A DNA stretch of 64,000 bases from Obelidium mucronatum (lineage: Eukaryota > Chytridiomycota > Chytridiomycetes > Chytridiales > Chytriomycetaceae): positions 124,001 to 188,000 of the forward strand of contig JAIVFH010000012.1 of the NCBI GenBank assembly GCA_025765595.1, written 5' to 3'. The notes beneath the pieces are model-generated. The model worked only from the letters and a program-made list of their open reading frames with translations, searched no databases and was not told where the DNA came from. Position numbers and translations under genes: made by a program. Shown piece after piece: positions 10,880 through 23,308 of the stretch. Each line of letters begins with the position of its first letter. Positions within the stretch are counted from its first letter, which is position 1.

Positions 10880-11525
10880 ATGCCACCCGCAGTTCGTGGC
10901 CGATCTCTTGCACCAGGCGGCACCTCAGCACTCTCAATAGCCAAGATCGAAGTAGAAACGAGCTCAGCAAAGACAGCAGTGGGTACGGCAGCAACACCAC
11001 CAGTTGTGGTGAGTGGCTCGCAGGTCTGTGTCTTCCTGCCTCTTCGCCCGATCTCCCATCACCGCTCTCTCCTCTCACTCCAACATGTTCCCCATCTTTA
11101 TTTCTTGTTGTATGGTGTGTTTCGTGCTCTCTGTTTTGGCAATAAATCGTTGGGGGGTTCATCACATTTTTGTGGTGAGCCCCTCATTTTTTTGTCCTCG
11201 ACATTTTTTCCCTGCACGATAATGCCAGCTGAGCCAACCGAGCTTCTTGGCTTTGTGAATTTGTGTCAAATACATCTCTCATATGAATACTCACTTGAAA
11301 ATAGACTTCACACTGCGCCAATTGGCAATATTATTTCTGTTCGACGCGTGTTTTGGATCTTGGCCATTGAAAGATGAGTTGGTTGTGTTGTCATTGGCAG
11401 ACGCAAACTGCAATGGCACGCGTTACTACAGTAAACACAACCGACCAGTGCCATAATGTGAACTATTGCAAAACTCTGGGCTCTGTCTGTGCAATGTTAT
11501 TTAACTCAAATAATAATAAAAAACA
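10880..11525 (+). other. Spacer with one possible exon (10880 to about 11010)
   Basis: An ATG at 10880 opens a short frame (MPPAVRGRSLAPGGTSALS) followed by a donor-like GTGAGT near 11009. It might be a first exon of the second recombinase-like copy, but no convincing join was found. The rest, to 11525, is AT-rich with no recognisable gene. Confidence 0.25.
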
Positions 11526-12569
11526 ATGCTGCTATCCCTATCCGAAGCCACCTTCCGACATCTCTACTTAAAAGCACTCGCCCGCAAGAGCGCAAATGCG
11601 CCGCCAGCGCACGAGTCGCCGTCGCCGGCAACGCGGCTTCCACTACTGGAATCAACCACGGCTAATCCTCGCAAGCGCAAAAGCACCGAGGACGCGAATG
11701 CTGGCGCGAGAAAGTCAACCACTGCCAGTGCTGCTGAATTTATGCCCGGAACGACTGGTAGCGTTGATATTAGTCCGGAAACTTTGGTCCAGTTTAAAAA
11801 GGAGTTGCTGGTCGACCTGGCGGAAGTAATCCGAAACTAGCAATTGCGCCGGAATCACCAGCTCTTGAATCGGCTGAAGCAGTAGCTCCTTTAGTATTAG
11901 TAAACATGGAAATCGGGAAAGGGCGCTATCGCGTCGAGTACCATCAGCCGTTTGGCAAAATACCAAAACAGCTGAAGGGAAACAATAGGTTTCAGCATAA
12001 TATTCCTTCAGTTACGCTACCAGAACTCGGGGACTTCACTTCCTGTCTTCAGGTTTTTTTTTATCTATTTCTCTTTTTACAAATAATCGTTTGTGTGGTG
12101 ACAGTTTTAAAAAAAACAGGTGTATGAATTGGTATATCATCCAGATTGTCCACTCTCGCTGCTCAATACGCGCCATAAGCAGTACTGGACCCGCGTAATC
12201 CCTAAAGGTCAGAAAGGCTCCGACGTTCTTAGCACTCGTTACAGGAATTTGCAAAGGTGCCTGGTTGCTATCTTGAACAGAAAGGCGGTGCTTGGTGGTA
12301 CCATTGAAGAGGCTTGTGCTGATATGGACAATGACCAACTTTACCGCAACAAGGATAACTCGGTATCGGTTTCTAAAATTGCTGCAACATCAAAAGGCAG
12401 TTCATTGCCGCCTTTGGGGATGGAAGAAACATTCAAGACCATCAAAAAGACTGGGAACAGCGTAAATGGAAAAGTTGGAGTTGTGGTTCGTGAAAGTGAG
12501 GCAGCGGACATTAAGAGCGTTAAAGATGGGGAAGAGGGGGAGGATGAGGCTCATAATTATGATTTTTAA
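11526..12569 (+). pseudogene. Second copy of the recombinase C-terminal domain
   Basis: This copy matches the N-terminal linker (NPRKRKSTEDA versus ARKRKSNDDA) and the C-terminal domain of the 6.8-10.8 kb gene, including VYHPDCPLSLLNTRHKQYW and an intron at the same place (about 12051-12119). All exons of the putative catalytic core are absent. A TAG after AEVIRN (11838-11840) and a frame change at that point fuse what remains of two distant exons. It is either a decayed internal-deletion copy or a non-catalytic derivative; the open 149-codon last exon keeps the second option alive. Confidence 0.65.
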
Positions 12570-12729
12570 ATATTATTAATATATTCATTTCGCTTTCTTT
12601 GTTTCGCTGCTCGTTCAAAGACATAACATCCCCCACTGTTTTTGGCACGGCAAGAATCTGATGACGAGCTAACCATTTTTTTTTACTTGTTGAATGAGGC
12701 GAATCACTGCATCACAGAAATATGATAAA

Positions 12730-14892
12730 TCACTTCCAACTCGTGCGCTGCAAGCAATAGACTGCTAGGCGAATATGCATTGGCGCAAATGCAGCTCCGA
12801 CCAAAGTAACGGTAGACAACACAGCCAAGAAGACATGAAAAACGGCGATAGGAAATCCAAAAACAATCCACGCAAAGATGGAACAGATCTTGGCATAGAT
12901 TGATTTGCCATCCTCCCGTTCCACAACAGTTTTCTCAAGTTCAGCGATTCGATCCCACGTGCTCTTGCTGAATGGAGTACCAAGCAAGCGGAGGTATCGA
13001 AACCCGTATTTCGAAGCGGGGGAGAATATCAGTGTTACAATACTGAGCAAGCTAACGAATGTCGTGAGAAGCATAGCAAGCCAGCCGAATCCAAAAATGA
13101 CCCAAAATGCGTTAATTCTCACAGCTGTACCACGCTTGTACTTGTTGTTCCAACCCTCTACTCCAGCCAGTCCCTTCAAATCTTCAAGCGGCTTGAAGTC
13201 GCGTTCGGCGTCATTGATCACATCAAGGAAAATCTGTTCCAACGATGACGGCGAAATTCTGTATTCTTGGATGAGGCCTTGCCGTTTGAGGTCTTCGCAC
13301 TTGTCAAACAAAGTTGATAGTTCTTGGCCTTCGTGTGTTTGGATCGAGACGTACAAGTCCTGGCCGAAAGACAGTTCCTTGATGCTCAGGCCGAATGATC
13401 TGACATCCACATGTTCATCGGTCAGTAGCATTTCGATGGTTAATCCGGCAGCGAATTTGGCACGCAGGTGGCTCATGGATCCAATACACTTCAGTTGACC
13501 TCGGGACATAATAGCCAATCGGTTACTAATGGCTTCTGCTTCCTCCATACTGTGAGTAGTAATCTAAAAGTACTCATCTTTTCAGAATGTAGTCCAATAT
13601 GAGAATTCAAATCAAGCTCACCACAACTGCATGGTTTTCCAGCAACCCTGTAATAACGTCCCACATTTTTCTCTTTGACAGGATATCCATTCCAGTCGAA
13701 GGTTCATCCAGTAAAATCACCGGAGGATCTCCTATCAACGCGATAGCAACTGAAGTCTTTCTCTTGTTTCCTCCAGACAAGTGTCCCACAAGCTTTCCAG
13801 CATGCTCCGTTAAATCCAAGCGAGCAATAAGTTCTTCAACGACTGCCGACAATTCCGCGCTGGGGATTCCCTTCACTTGGCCATAGAAAGTAATAACCTC
13901 TCGAACAGTCAGGTATTCTTGAAGCGCATCAAATTGCGGACAAACGCCAAGCGATTCGTGGATTTTGGTCATGTTTTCAGAGAGTCCCCAACCGTTCACA
14001 AACGCTTCTCCAGACGTGGGAGTAGATTGTCCGCAGAGCATGTTGAAGGTGGATGTCTTTCCACATCCGTTCGATCCCAGCAAAGCAAAACACGTTCTAT
14101 CGACATCTCAATATCGCGCATATACAATAAAATAAGTAACAAAAAACACTCACCCTTTTGAGACCGTAAATGAAAGACCCTTCACTGCCACCATTTCTCC
14201 ATACTGCTTATTGAGACGTTTCAAAACAAGATTCCCACTGTCCTTGACAATCTTTTCGCTACATGCAGCAGAATCCTCTGCAACAACGTCCTCATCGCCT
14301 GAAACACCAGCGACTTCATTACCATCGGGATGGGTCGATGATTTCGTTGCCCGCTTGACATCTTTAAGGATTGCAATTGCAAAAAACACCACCGTCTGCC
14401 CAAACAAGACGACAACCGGTTTCCACACTGTATCCAAAAGAGACAAAACACCCGAAAAATCCGCATTGCATCGAAGATTCAAACTATTGGAGTACAAAAA
14501 CAGCGCATGAAACAGCGCGGCGCAAGGATTCAAACCACTCAACACAAGATTGAATATTTGCACAGCTTTGCTTTGGATATTCAAGTTTGCAGCAATGAGA
14601 AGAATCGCGAGTGTGTTGAGGTACATGTAGAATCCAACGGCTCCAAAAAACGTTAGGACCATTGTGATGAGTGAGGACGGGAATCTTGCCCAGTGGGAAG
14701 CCACGTATCCGATGGTTGTTGAAGAGAGACCGTATCCAAAGATTATGAGGAAGAGCCAGATGAAGCTGTCGCTGTAGTTTGGCGTTTTGGCAAGGATAAA
14801 GATCAGTGCGCTGACCAAGGATGTGGAAAACACAATCGCACTGTCAACAATGAATTGAGAAGTCCAATAAGCCAGTGGACGAACGCCTGTTT

Positions 14893-14959
<67 letters not shown>

Positions 14960-17900
14960 GTTAATCAGAAGATTGACATTTGGATTCTCTTGGCGTTCGT
15001 TGCTTACCAGAAATATACTGTTGAAACTTTGCATTCGAAGTTCGTTCCCGCACCAAATTATTACTCGCCAACAGCCCCGGCATCGCATATCCAAAAAACT
15101 GCAACAACCAAATCACATTATTAATGGGAGCAAAGTTCCAATCCACTTGCGGAACACCAATAAGACGGTGAGTCGTCAAATTCACAAAAGCCCCAGGATT
15201 CCGCTTTTGCAAAACCAAGTTGGTTGCCAGGTTGGACACTGCACATGCAATGTCTTGACTGTCTCCTACGGAAGGCACACTGACTTGGGATGTTGCTTCG
15301 GATGATAGGTCCAGAATTGGAGGAATTGCGAAGCTGGATTTGTTTGTGACTATGGAATCAACTGCGTCGGCAGAGGGCAGTCCGACTACTGGTACCGTTC
15401 CATTCAATAATTGTGACAAGTCGCTGGTGTAGGACGCTGGGAAGACAAAGAGAGGAGAATTCTTGAAATGCGATAGACTGCTTGTCGCGGGCGCTGGTTG
15501 GACATAATTACATCCGTAGACTGCATCGTTTCGTAATAAAACAGCACAAATAACTAATCAGTGGGGATAAATGGTGGTTAGAAGCACAAAAACATCAACG
15601 AGACAAACCCTTCACCCTTTACCTGAAGATAAAATGGGAAACAGGATTCTCGTTGAAAAAAGTACTCTTTCCCGTAAAGTAGTCAAAACAACCTTCTTGA
15701 CCAGAGCGAGCGTTTGCGCCACAAACGAAGGACGAACTGCCACGACTCGATACGCAGAAGATGGTTTCGTAAATGGAGCTTGAGAGTGTTCAGAAAGCCA
15801 GCTAATAGCTGGACTAGGCCCTCTAGTTGGAGAGATTTTCGGTTGACCACGAACACTTTGGTTAGCGCCCATACTCAAACGCAGAAAGACTTCATCCAAC
15901 GTAGTAACAGTCAAGTTGAAAGATTGGATTATATCCGAAGAGCTCTCAAGCTGACGAATCATATTTCCAAACTGAGAGCTATGCGTAGGCGACAAGCGGA
16001 ACTGGATTTCACCACCAGCCACAGACACGACTTCCGCATCCGGTGCAAACCTCAGAACCAAGCCTTTCACATGGTCCACATAGGAAGCAGCGATACCCGG
16101 CACAACAATGACAAGCGAGTATCCAACACCATACTCCTTCTTTAAAAACAGACTACTCCCGACACATTTGAGTTCTCCTTCACCCAGGATAGCAATACGA
16201 TCCGAAAGCGCTTCCGCTTCATCCAAAAAGTGAGTCGTCAAGAGGATCGTGCATTTTGACTTGTACTTTTCGACAATTTTCCAGAGTTCGCGGCGGGAGA
16301 GCGGGTCAACACCAGACGTCATTTCATCCAGAATCACAATTTGCGAGCCGCCGATAAAGGCGATTCCAACTGAAAGACGACGCTTTTGACCGCCTGAGAG
16401 TGACCCCGAAAGATAGTTGGCTTTTTCGGCCAACCCAATGTCCTTCATGATTTCATCCACCTCGGCGGAAATTCTGCGGAATGGGACGTTTTTGATTTGG
16501 GCGTATAAAATCAAGGTTTCGCGAACAGTCAAAGTGGGGAAGATTGTGTCTTGCTGTGGACAGACTCCAAGAGAACCGCGAGTATGAGCTCTGGATGAAA
16601 AGATTGAAGAGCCTCCAACAGTCGCATCACCGGAAGTTGGTGGAAGAATTCCGGTGAGCATTGAGATGAGAGCTGTGAAAGCAGAGCGTTCAATCAGTTG
16701 TACATTCGAAAGGGTTTCGTCAAAAAAAATAAAAAATAAAAAAAAAATAAAAAAAAATAAAAAAAGCATTCACACTTACTTGTCTTTCCCGCACCGTTAC
16801 GACCCAACAATCCTAAAACAGTCCCCGTTTTCACATCCAACGACAAATTTTTGACAGCGACATGTTTGGTTTTCGTTTGCGGGTTCACAAACACTTTTGA
16901 CAGATTCTTGATGGAAATCCCAATATTCCCACTACCTTGCAACTCTTCAATCAAAGCGTTGCCACTCACACTAGAAGATCCAACAAATCCACTTGGAGCA
17001 GTCTGCGTTTTTGGGTTCCAGTAACCGGAATCAAACAAGAACCACGGAGATCTTGGAGATCCAAATGGCTGTGGTACAACATGAGATAGATACCAAGCAA
17101 TACCGAGATAGACTATGCATTGACCAAGCAGCATTAAAAATACCGCAAGCAGAGTGACACCGCCGGTTTTGTCGGGCAAGGCACCCACTGGAACTTCAGC
17201 TTGGATGATGATGGACATTCCAATCCACCACGCTCCAGGAGTAAACAAAATAGACAGGATCCAAAGAGCCCCGGATTGGAGGTCTACCGCAGACATGACA
17301 GCACACACCACAGATGTCACGGCGATAAGAAGAAGAAGCCCCAAACTGGGTCCAGTACGTGCATTGGCAAAGAAGACATCAAAAACAAATGTCAAGGAGA
17401 TTGTAGATAGACCAGTAAGTATCGTGAGCCCAATAAGGCTGGCAGCAGACGTTCCAGGCAACACCATAACTTTTGTGAGGATGGCAACAAGAACCCAGAC
17501 TGGCAGGCTTTCCAAAAGAGCAGTGAGAAACCAAGAAGTGGTGTATTCTGCAAAAGTAACACCCTGTTTGAAGAGGATATGGTGAGTAACACGTACTAAT
17601 TGAATCAAATAATTTGTTACCATCATCCACAGGCTTTCCTTTAAACGTTCTTGTTTTTCGGTGATGGCTCCAAACAAGAGAAGCTGAGAAACGGGACCGT
17701 AACACATGATAAACAATACAGCCGAAAAGTAGTTACGAAACGCAATCAACATTGGCAACTTTGGGATGGGGGATTGCACTTGACGAATCGATGTTCGTGG
17801 AGTTGCAGTACTATTGGAGGATACCAAACTCAGAATAGCAGCGTCAACGGAGGCTTGCAAGAACGGTTCAATATGGTAAGGCGAAGGAGCATTCGATGAC

Positions 17901-18481
17901 CATTTTCTGTCAACAATAAGAGCATCAGTATGATACCTTACTAAAAAAAAACGTTAAACTTACCGAGCCTGTGCGTTCAAGTAGGTGTCGACAAGGACAG
18001 TGTAAGACCACAAGCCCTTATTTGTGATTGGGCTTGGCACCGCGTGGAAAATGACTGCACCAACACATTTGTCCACGTCAGTCCCGCAGTACGCATTGGT
18101 GGCGTTTTCGGAGCTTTGGTATACAACAGCATCCGAGGGGACTTTCAATGCAGCAACGATGGCAGATATAGTGGGGTTGGTTGAAGGGCTGGAGGTTCCA
18201 CTGCCAGCAGTGTTATCGACAACAACGAGGCGGCCATAAGGCAAATCGGAAGGAAAATAGACTGCAAGATCGGTTGGATCATAGATTTTTGATGATGAAA
18301 GAGGTTGATTGGCTATGGTTGCAATCGTCATGTTCAACAAGAACACGGAGAGCACAAGAGGTGCTATAAGGGTGCTGCATATTTCAGCGATCCATCGTCG
18401 TTTCTTGATGTGGAAGTTTTTGACAAGCAGGGCTGGTACGGTTTTTGTGCTCATTTGAGTGAAGGTTTGGTTTGATGTCAA
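12730..18481 (-). CDS. ABCA-family full-length ABC transporter
   Basis: Eight exons join in frame to 1741 aa: 18481-17964, 17906-17621, 17563-16780, 16672-15623, 15553-15008, 14886-14154, 14096-13622, 13563-12730. The order is membrane half, nucleotide-binding domain, membrane half, nucleotide-binding domain. The first NBD has GRNGAGKTT (split by an intron), LSGGQKRRLS, VILDEMTSGVDP and TTHFLDEAE. The second has GSNGCGKTS, LSGGNKRK, ILLDEPSTGMD and TTHSMEEAE. Both look catalytically complete. ABCA proteins move lipids across membranes; the substrate here is unknown. An ATG nine codons later (18454) could also be the start. The 57-nt intron at 17620-17564 has no stop and could be misread as coding. 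Confidence 0.9.
14896..14958. repeat. 63-base homopolymer in an ABCA intron
   Basis: An uninterrupted run of 63 A on the plus strand, which is T63 in the transcript. It lies in the 121-nt intron 15007-14887, ending just before ACTAAACAG. It would act as a greatly extended pyrimidine tract. Its true length may be poorly determined by sequencing. Confidence 0.9.
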
Positions 18482-19218
18482 GACTCGGTCCTAATTGTGT
18501 TCGGGTTTTAAATGCGACAATTTTTTCCCCACGATAAATGTCAATGGAGCAGACGGTGATTGGGCTGAACCAAAATTTTGAAAATTCGTGGAAAATAATA
18601 AGGGGGTCGAACTTTTGAGCAATCTAAATATATGACCCCAAATCAATGTGAGGTCTCATTTCACAGACCAGAGCGTACCAAAAACTAATTTGGTAGAACA
18701 AGAGTTCAAACATAACGAAATTGTTCATATTCCACAGACCAGCCCATACTAAGACTCGCTTCCAAAGATCACCCTCTACTTGCATGCCAGTGATTGTTTG
18801 GTTCACCAAGATCGATGCATGATCCTTCGCTTTCAGAAACGCTTAGTCGGAATTTTGAGCAGGGATTCTAACGTCAATTTGCGATTGAATGAATGTGTGA
18901 TTTGCTTTCGCTTGAAATTCTGCCACAGAAGCCTCTACTTTGTTCTTCTATTATGCAAATAATATTTGGACGTGCGGGTTTCGTTGAAATACCGTCGTAT
19001 TTGAAGAATTCTTTCCATCCACCAATCCGATTTGTATTCCATTGGACCATTGACATTCCCATCCCCATCCACAAGGCTCATTTCATCACCAGCCATATAA
19101 TCATTTTATTGACAAACAGTACCCTGTTGTTTCTAGTATAGATGGCTCTTCAATCTTGGCAAGAAACAACTAGAATTTAGCATTAAATTCTTTAAATTCC
19201 CCACCCGAAATCGAATCA
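18482..19218. other. Divergent intergenic region
   Basis: This separates the minus-strand ABCA gene from the plus-strand fusion gene and should hold both promoters. It is AT-rich. Short frames are present on both strands but none shows a domain or a splice-consistent extension. Confidence 0.6.
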
Positions 19219-22200
19219 ATGAACGCCGACTACGACGAAAGCGATGAGGAATACAGCGGCGCCGAGAGCGAAGACGAAGTCCAAGCGGACAAGATCAAGC
19301 GAAGCGTGGAGATTGGGCCGACGTAGTCGATTGTCGAAGCGGCCGCCTGGGACGGGGCGATGGGCGTTCGCGAGCTGTGCCAGAACTGGTACGACGCGCT
19401 GCTGGCGTCGTTTGATTTGTCAGCGAAGCGGCGCGAGCTGCGCATCGAGTCTTCGGTGTCGAAGAAGGGCGTCGCGGTGTTCGCGGCGTCGACGGCGGAC
19501 CGCAGCGGCGTTGGCGCGATTGCGCTCGACAGAGGCAAGAAGACCCTCACGCTGCTGAATGCAAACGCGTCGATTGCGCCGAGTTCGTTTCGGCTCGGGC
19601 GCTCGGCGGGCAAAGGCGCCAACCAGATCGGCAAGTACGGGGAGGGGCTCAACATGGGCATTGGGACACTGCTGGTCTGCCACAACCACAGGTGCGAGGT
19701 GATCTACGACACGGGGGGGCGCCGCAGAAAATTCCACTTTCAGAATCCAAAGTACGAGGATCCTGCGCCAGTCCTGTTTATCAAGCAGACGAGACTCGGG
19801 CCAAAGAGCCAATTCCAAAAGGACACGAAAGTAACCATCAACAACTTTGATGCTTCCTTTTTTGTGCCCGAGAACTTTCTGTGGCTCAAGCCCCCTGTTT
19901 TGGACCAAACCATTACCACTCCGCATGGAACTATCCTTCTGGCTCCAGAGTACAAGCAAAAAATGTTTAATCGCGGGATATTTGTGGCAAAAATCGAGGA
20001 TCTTTCATTTGGGTACGATTTTGAAAAGAAACTCGAAACAAGCCGTGACCGTAATTACTACAATACTAAGGAAGTACTCACTGAAGTTTCTTTAATGCTT
20101 GAATTTGCTTGTTCACGGCCAGAGAATAATTCTCTACTTTGCCAGTTGTACGAACTTCTGGAAACCGAATCCGCTCCACGTAGGTTCGAAATACAACGTA
20201 TTCACAAGATGCCTTTACTAGTGGAACGTATAACCAATCAATTCTTTGAACGACATGGGGAGAAGGCATTTCCCGTTAGCCTTGACGACGAAAAGACATG
20301 TACATATGTACGCGCCGTCTTTCTCATGGATCCGATCCGATGCTCCAAATCTTTAATACGTGTCTTGCATGCCAGTACGCGCATCAAGACTGTTGAACAG
20401 GAAGAAAATTACCGCTTTGATCAAATCCTAGCAAAAAAAGCACCATACGAGGTTTCTGAAGAGGAGGCGCTATTTTTGGAGGACATGTTTTTTGTGATTG
20501 CCAAAGTTCACAAGAAGGATTTGAAGGCTGTCTTTGAAGTTGTCGCACCGTCTCCTGTGTTATTAACGTCTAAACTACATGGTGGGACATTTTACTTGAA
20601 TGCCTCCTTTTTCAAGAAGGGAGACATTTTCTTGTCAAACGATGGTCTATTGGCTGCAGCCAAGTTATTTTTTGAAGCTGTTCAAAAACAGTATAATCTG
20701 GATCTTGTCAAAAATGATCTCCAAATTTTCCGTTCGCTAATGTATGGCGATAAATCTGATCGAGTCGGAAACATAATTGAAGAATCAGATGGTGACGACG
20801 GTGTAATTGTTAAATGGGACGACATGATTGACTCGGTATCAGGAACGCCAATGACATACAAAATCATTCTGCTGCAGCTTGACAAAAACAGCGAAACACC
20901 AGTGAAATCTATCTTCTTCACGGAAACAGCAATGTTACGTTTACCGCCATCAACTTTCATTGATTCCTCCCACCGCTATTACATCAAAGTCAAAGTCAAC
21001 AACCCACACAAAGCCTATTCACGCTGGAAACTGTTGAAACCCTTCATCACTATACAAAAGCAGAAACTGAGAGCTTCCCGTGCAGTAGCTTCTGAACAAC
21101 TCGAAACTCTGTCGAAATCGACGGCGCAGGGAGTGGTGGTACCTGCTGAACCGCAACCGGTCTCGACTTTGAAAGAACAGCAGCAACTTGCACCGTCCGC
21201 TGAAGCCGATGCTATCATTCGTATTCAAGCAGAAACAGCCATCTTAACTAATGTACAACCTCAAATTGCTCCGTCATTGATTGCACCTGCAATTGAAACG
21301 CAAACTACCGCGGCTTTATCCAATGACGTGGAAACTCCAACCAAGAAGGCTGCAGTGATGCAAGAAATAGGAATCCAAACTGATAAAGAACGAGCTTCAA
21401 GTCCAGCAGAGTCCATGTTTTCAATGCTGGATTCCGAATTTATCAACTTGCTGTCGACGGTAGATGATGAGCATATTGAGGAAGAACCTGGTGACTTTGG
21501 TGAGTGTTTTTTTTTAACTCAACAAAGTCAAGATCATAAGTCAAATCTGACACCAAACAAAAAAAAAAACTCAACAGAGGAAGCAATACTGGCAGATATT
21601 GACCTGGAAAGCTTTAATCCAATCCGATCAAAAAGTGAGCGGAAACCTATGAAAGATAAACTGAGAATTTTTAATCAACCCCCTCCTTCCTACAACAGCT
21701 GTTTCCAGCAAAAGACCCCGCTTCATCACCAAATCTCTTCATTTCCTTGATCTGTATGAAGTCAATCCAAACGAATACCCAGAAAAGTCCTTCTCCTTTT
21801 TGAGTAATTCTCAAGAAATCTCAGTTGGTGATTTTATAGTTTTGGAACGAGACTCCAAAACGATTATCCTCAAGTTCCTATCACACATCCAATCTGAACC
21901 GGATGATGACGGCGGCTGCAATCGCCATGATGAAGCAGAAAACGGATTCCTTGTTGTTCAAATATACCAACCAATCGGCCAAGTCCCACTGTTATCTCAA
22001 GTTGCATCGGGACAGAAAGGCGAGGTTGTTCTCATGAACCGTCAAACGCCATTGTATATTCTCCCATCCGAGCTTTCCAATGGTTTTCAAAACTGCGCCG
22101 TGATGGTGAAAGATGCGCGTGATGACAAGTGTACGGCGGATGGTGTTGACTTTTTCTTTGTGCGATTCGGATACTCTAGTGGTTGCGGTGATGCCAATGG

Positions 22201-23230
22201 ATTCTCCCTGGAAGCTCTCAAACAAATTCCCAAAAAAGCTACGTGTACATGTAATATTTGCGATGGTCTTAAGAGACGAGAACCTGTGAATGTTTCTGTG
22301 GCGGAATTATCGGCTGGATGCGGTGGATTTGCGTTGGGAGCGGTGATTTCGACGGCAGTAGAAAACGTGAATTTTGTCAGCAAGTGGTGTTGCGAAGAGG
22401 ATTCTGACTCAGTGCAAGCCTGTAGTCAAAACAACGGTGTTGTGTTTCAAGAGGCGACTGGAAAATTAATTGAACGAATCAGATCAGGGACTTTGAATAT
22501 GAGTGGAACAGCAGACGTTTTGGTTGTGAATGGATCCACCGAATGTGGTGATTTGGTTCTTTCGTCTGTTGACACTCTCCACCCCACACTTGTGGTTCTG
22601 CATTCAAGTCCTCAAATTCTCTCACCAACCCGTTCCCAGGAAATATTTTCACTCATGGTTAATCTTGTTAAGAAGGGTTATGGTGTTCGCTGGCAAGTCC
22701 TGGACTCCTGCAAGTATTCAGTGCCTCTGTCTCAAAAGTACTTTGTGATGTTTGCGTCGGCACCTGGACATTCTTGCCCTCAATTCCCAATGCCTTTTTT
22801 GGAACCGACCCCGACGTTGCGGGAAGCACTGGATGGTCTCCCACCACTTTCGGATTCAGATTTTCCATTCAACGCGATCGAAAAAACATCACGTTATGCC
22901 CGATTCCTGAATCAATTTGTTGGACAGTGCGAATTTACATTCAACCACGTTTCATGCAGATTGGAAAACAACGGGTCCTCGTCCACTTTGAATTGGGATG
23001 AGAAGGTTGAAAATGTTGACACGAGGACCAACATGTTGAAGTGGGTGCATCCGGATTCTGAAAGACTTTTTTCCGTTCGGGAGCTGTGTCGTCTTGTTTC
23101 TTTTCCAGATGATTTTAGATTGTGGGGGACTGTGGAAAGTCAGAGAATGCAAGTTTCAAAGAGTTTCCCCCCTTTGTTGGCGAAAGCAATCTTTGATGGA
23201 GTTGGAGCATGGATTTTGAATTCAAGATGA
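19219..23230 (+). CDS. GHKL ATPase - BAH-like - C5 methyltransferase-like fusion
   Basis: Three exons join in frame: 19219-21499, 21578-21634, 21699-23230. From the ATG at 19360 the product is 1242 aa. From 19219 it would be 1289 codons but crosses an in-frame TAG at 19324. The N terminus has a GHKL N-box (RELCQNWYDALLAS) and glycine lid (GANQIGKYGEGLNMG, about residue 90). A BAH-like region (about 765-870) and a Cys cluster (CTCNICDG) precede a cytosine-5 methyltransferase fold: motif I is AELSAGCGGFALG, and the C-terminal motifs are SVRELCRLVSFPDDF and KSFPPLLAKAI. The PCQ loop reads NGSTECGDL, the ENV motif LHSSPQIL, and the QxRxR region SQKYFVMFA. Methyl transfer is therefore doubtful; a chromatin or DNA-binding ATPase role is inferred. 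Confidence 0.75.
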
Positions 23231-23308
23231 AGAAGAAGTGAATCGAGGGTTCAAAAGTGAATGATAGAGTGGTCCACGATTCCTTTTGTAAAGAAAAAGA
23301 CACAAAAC

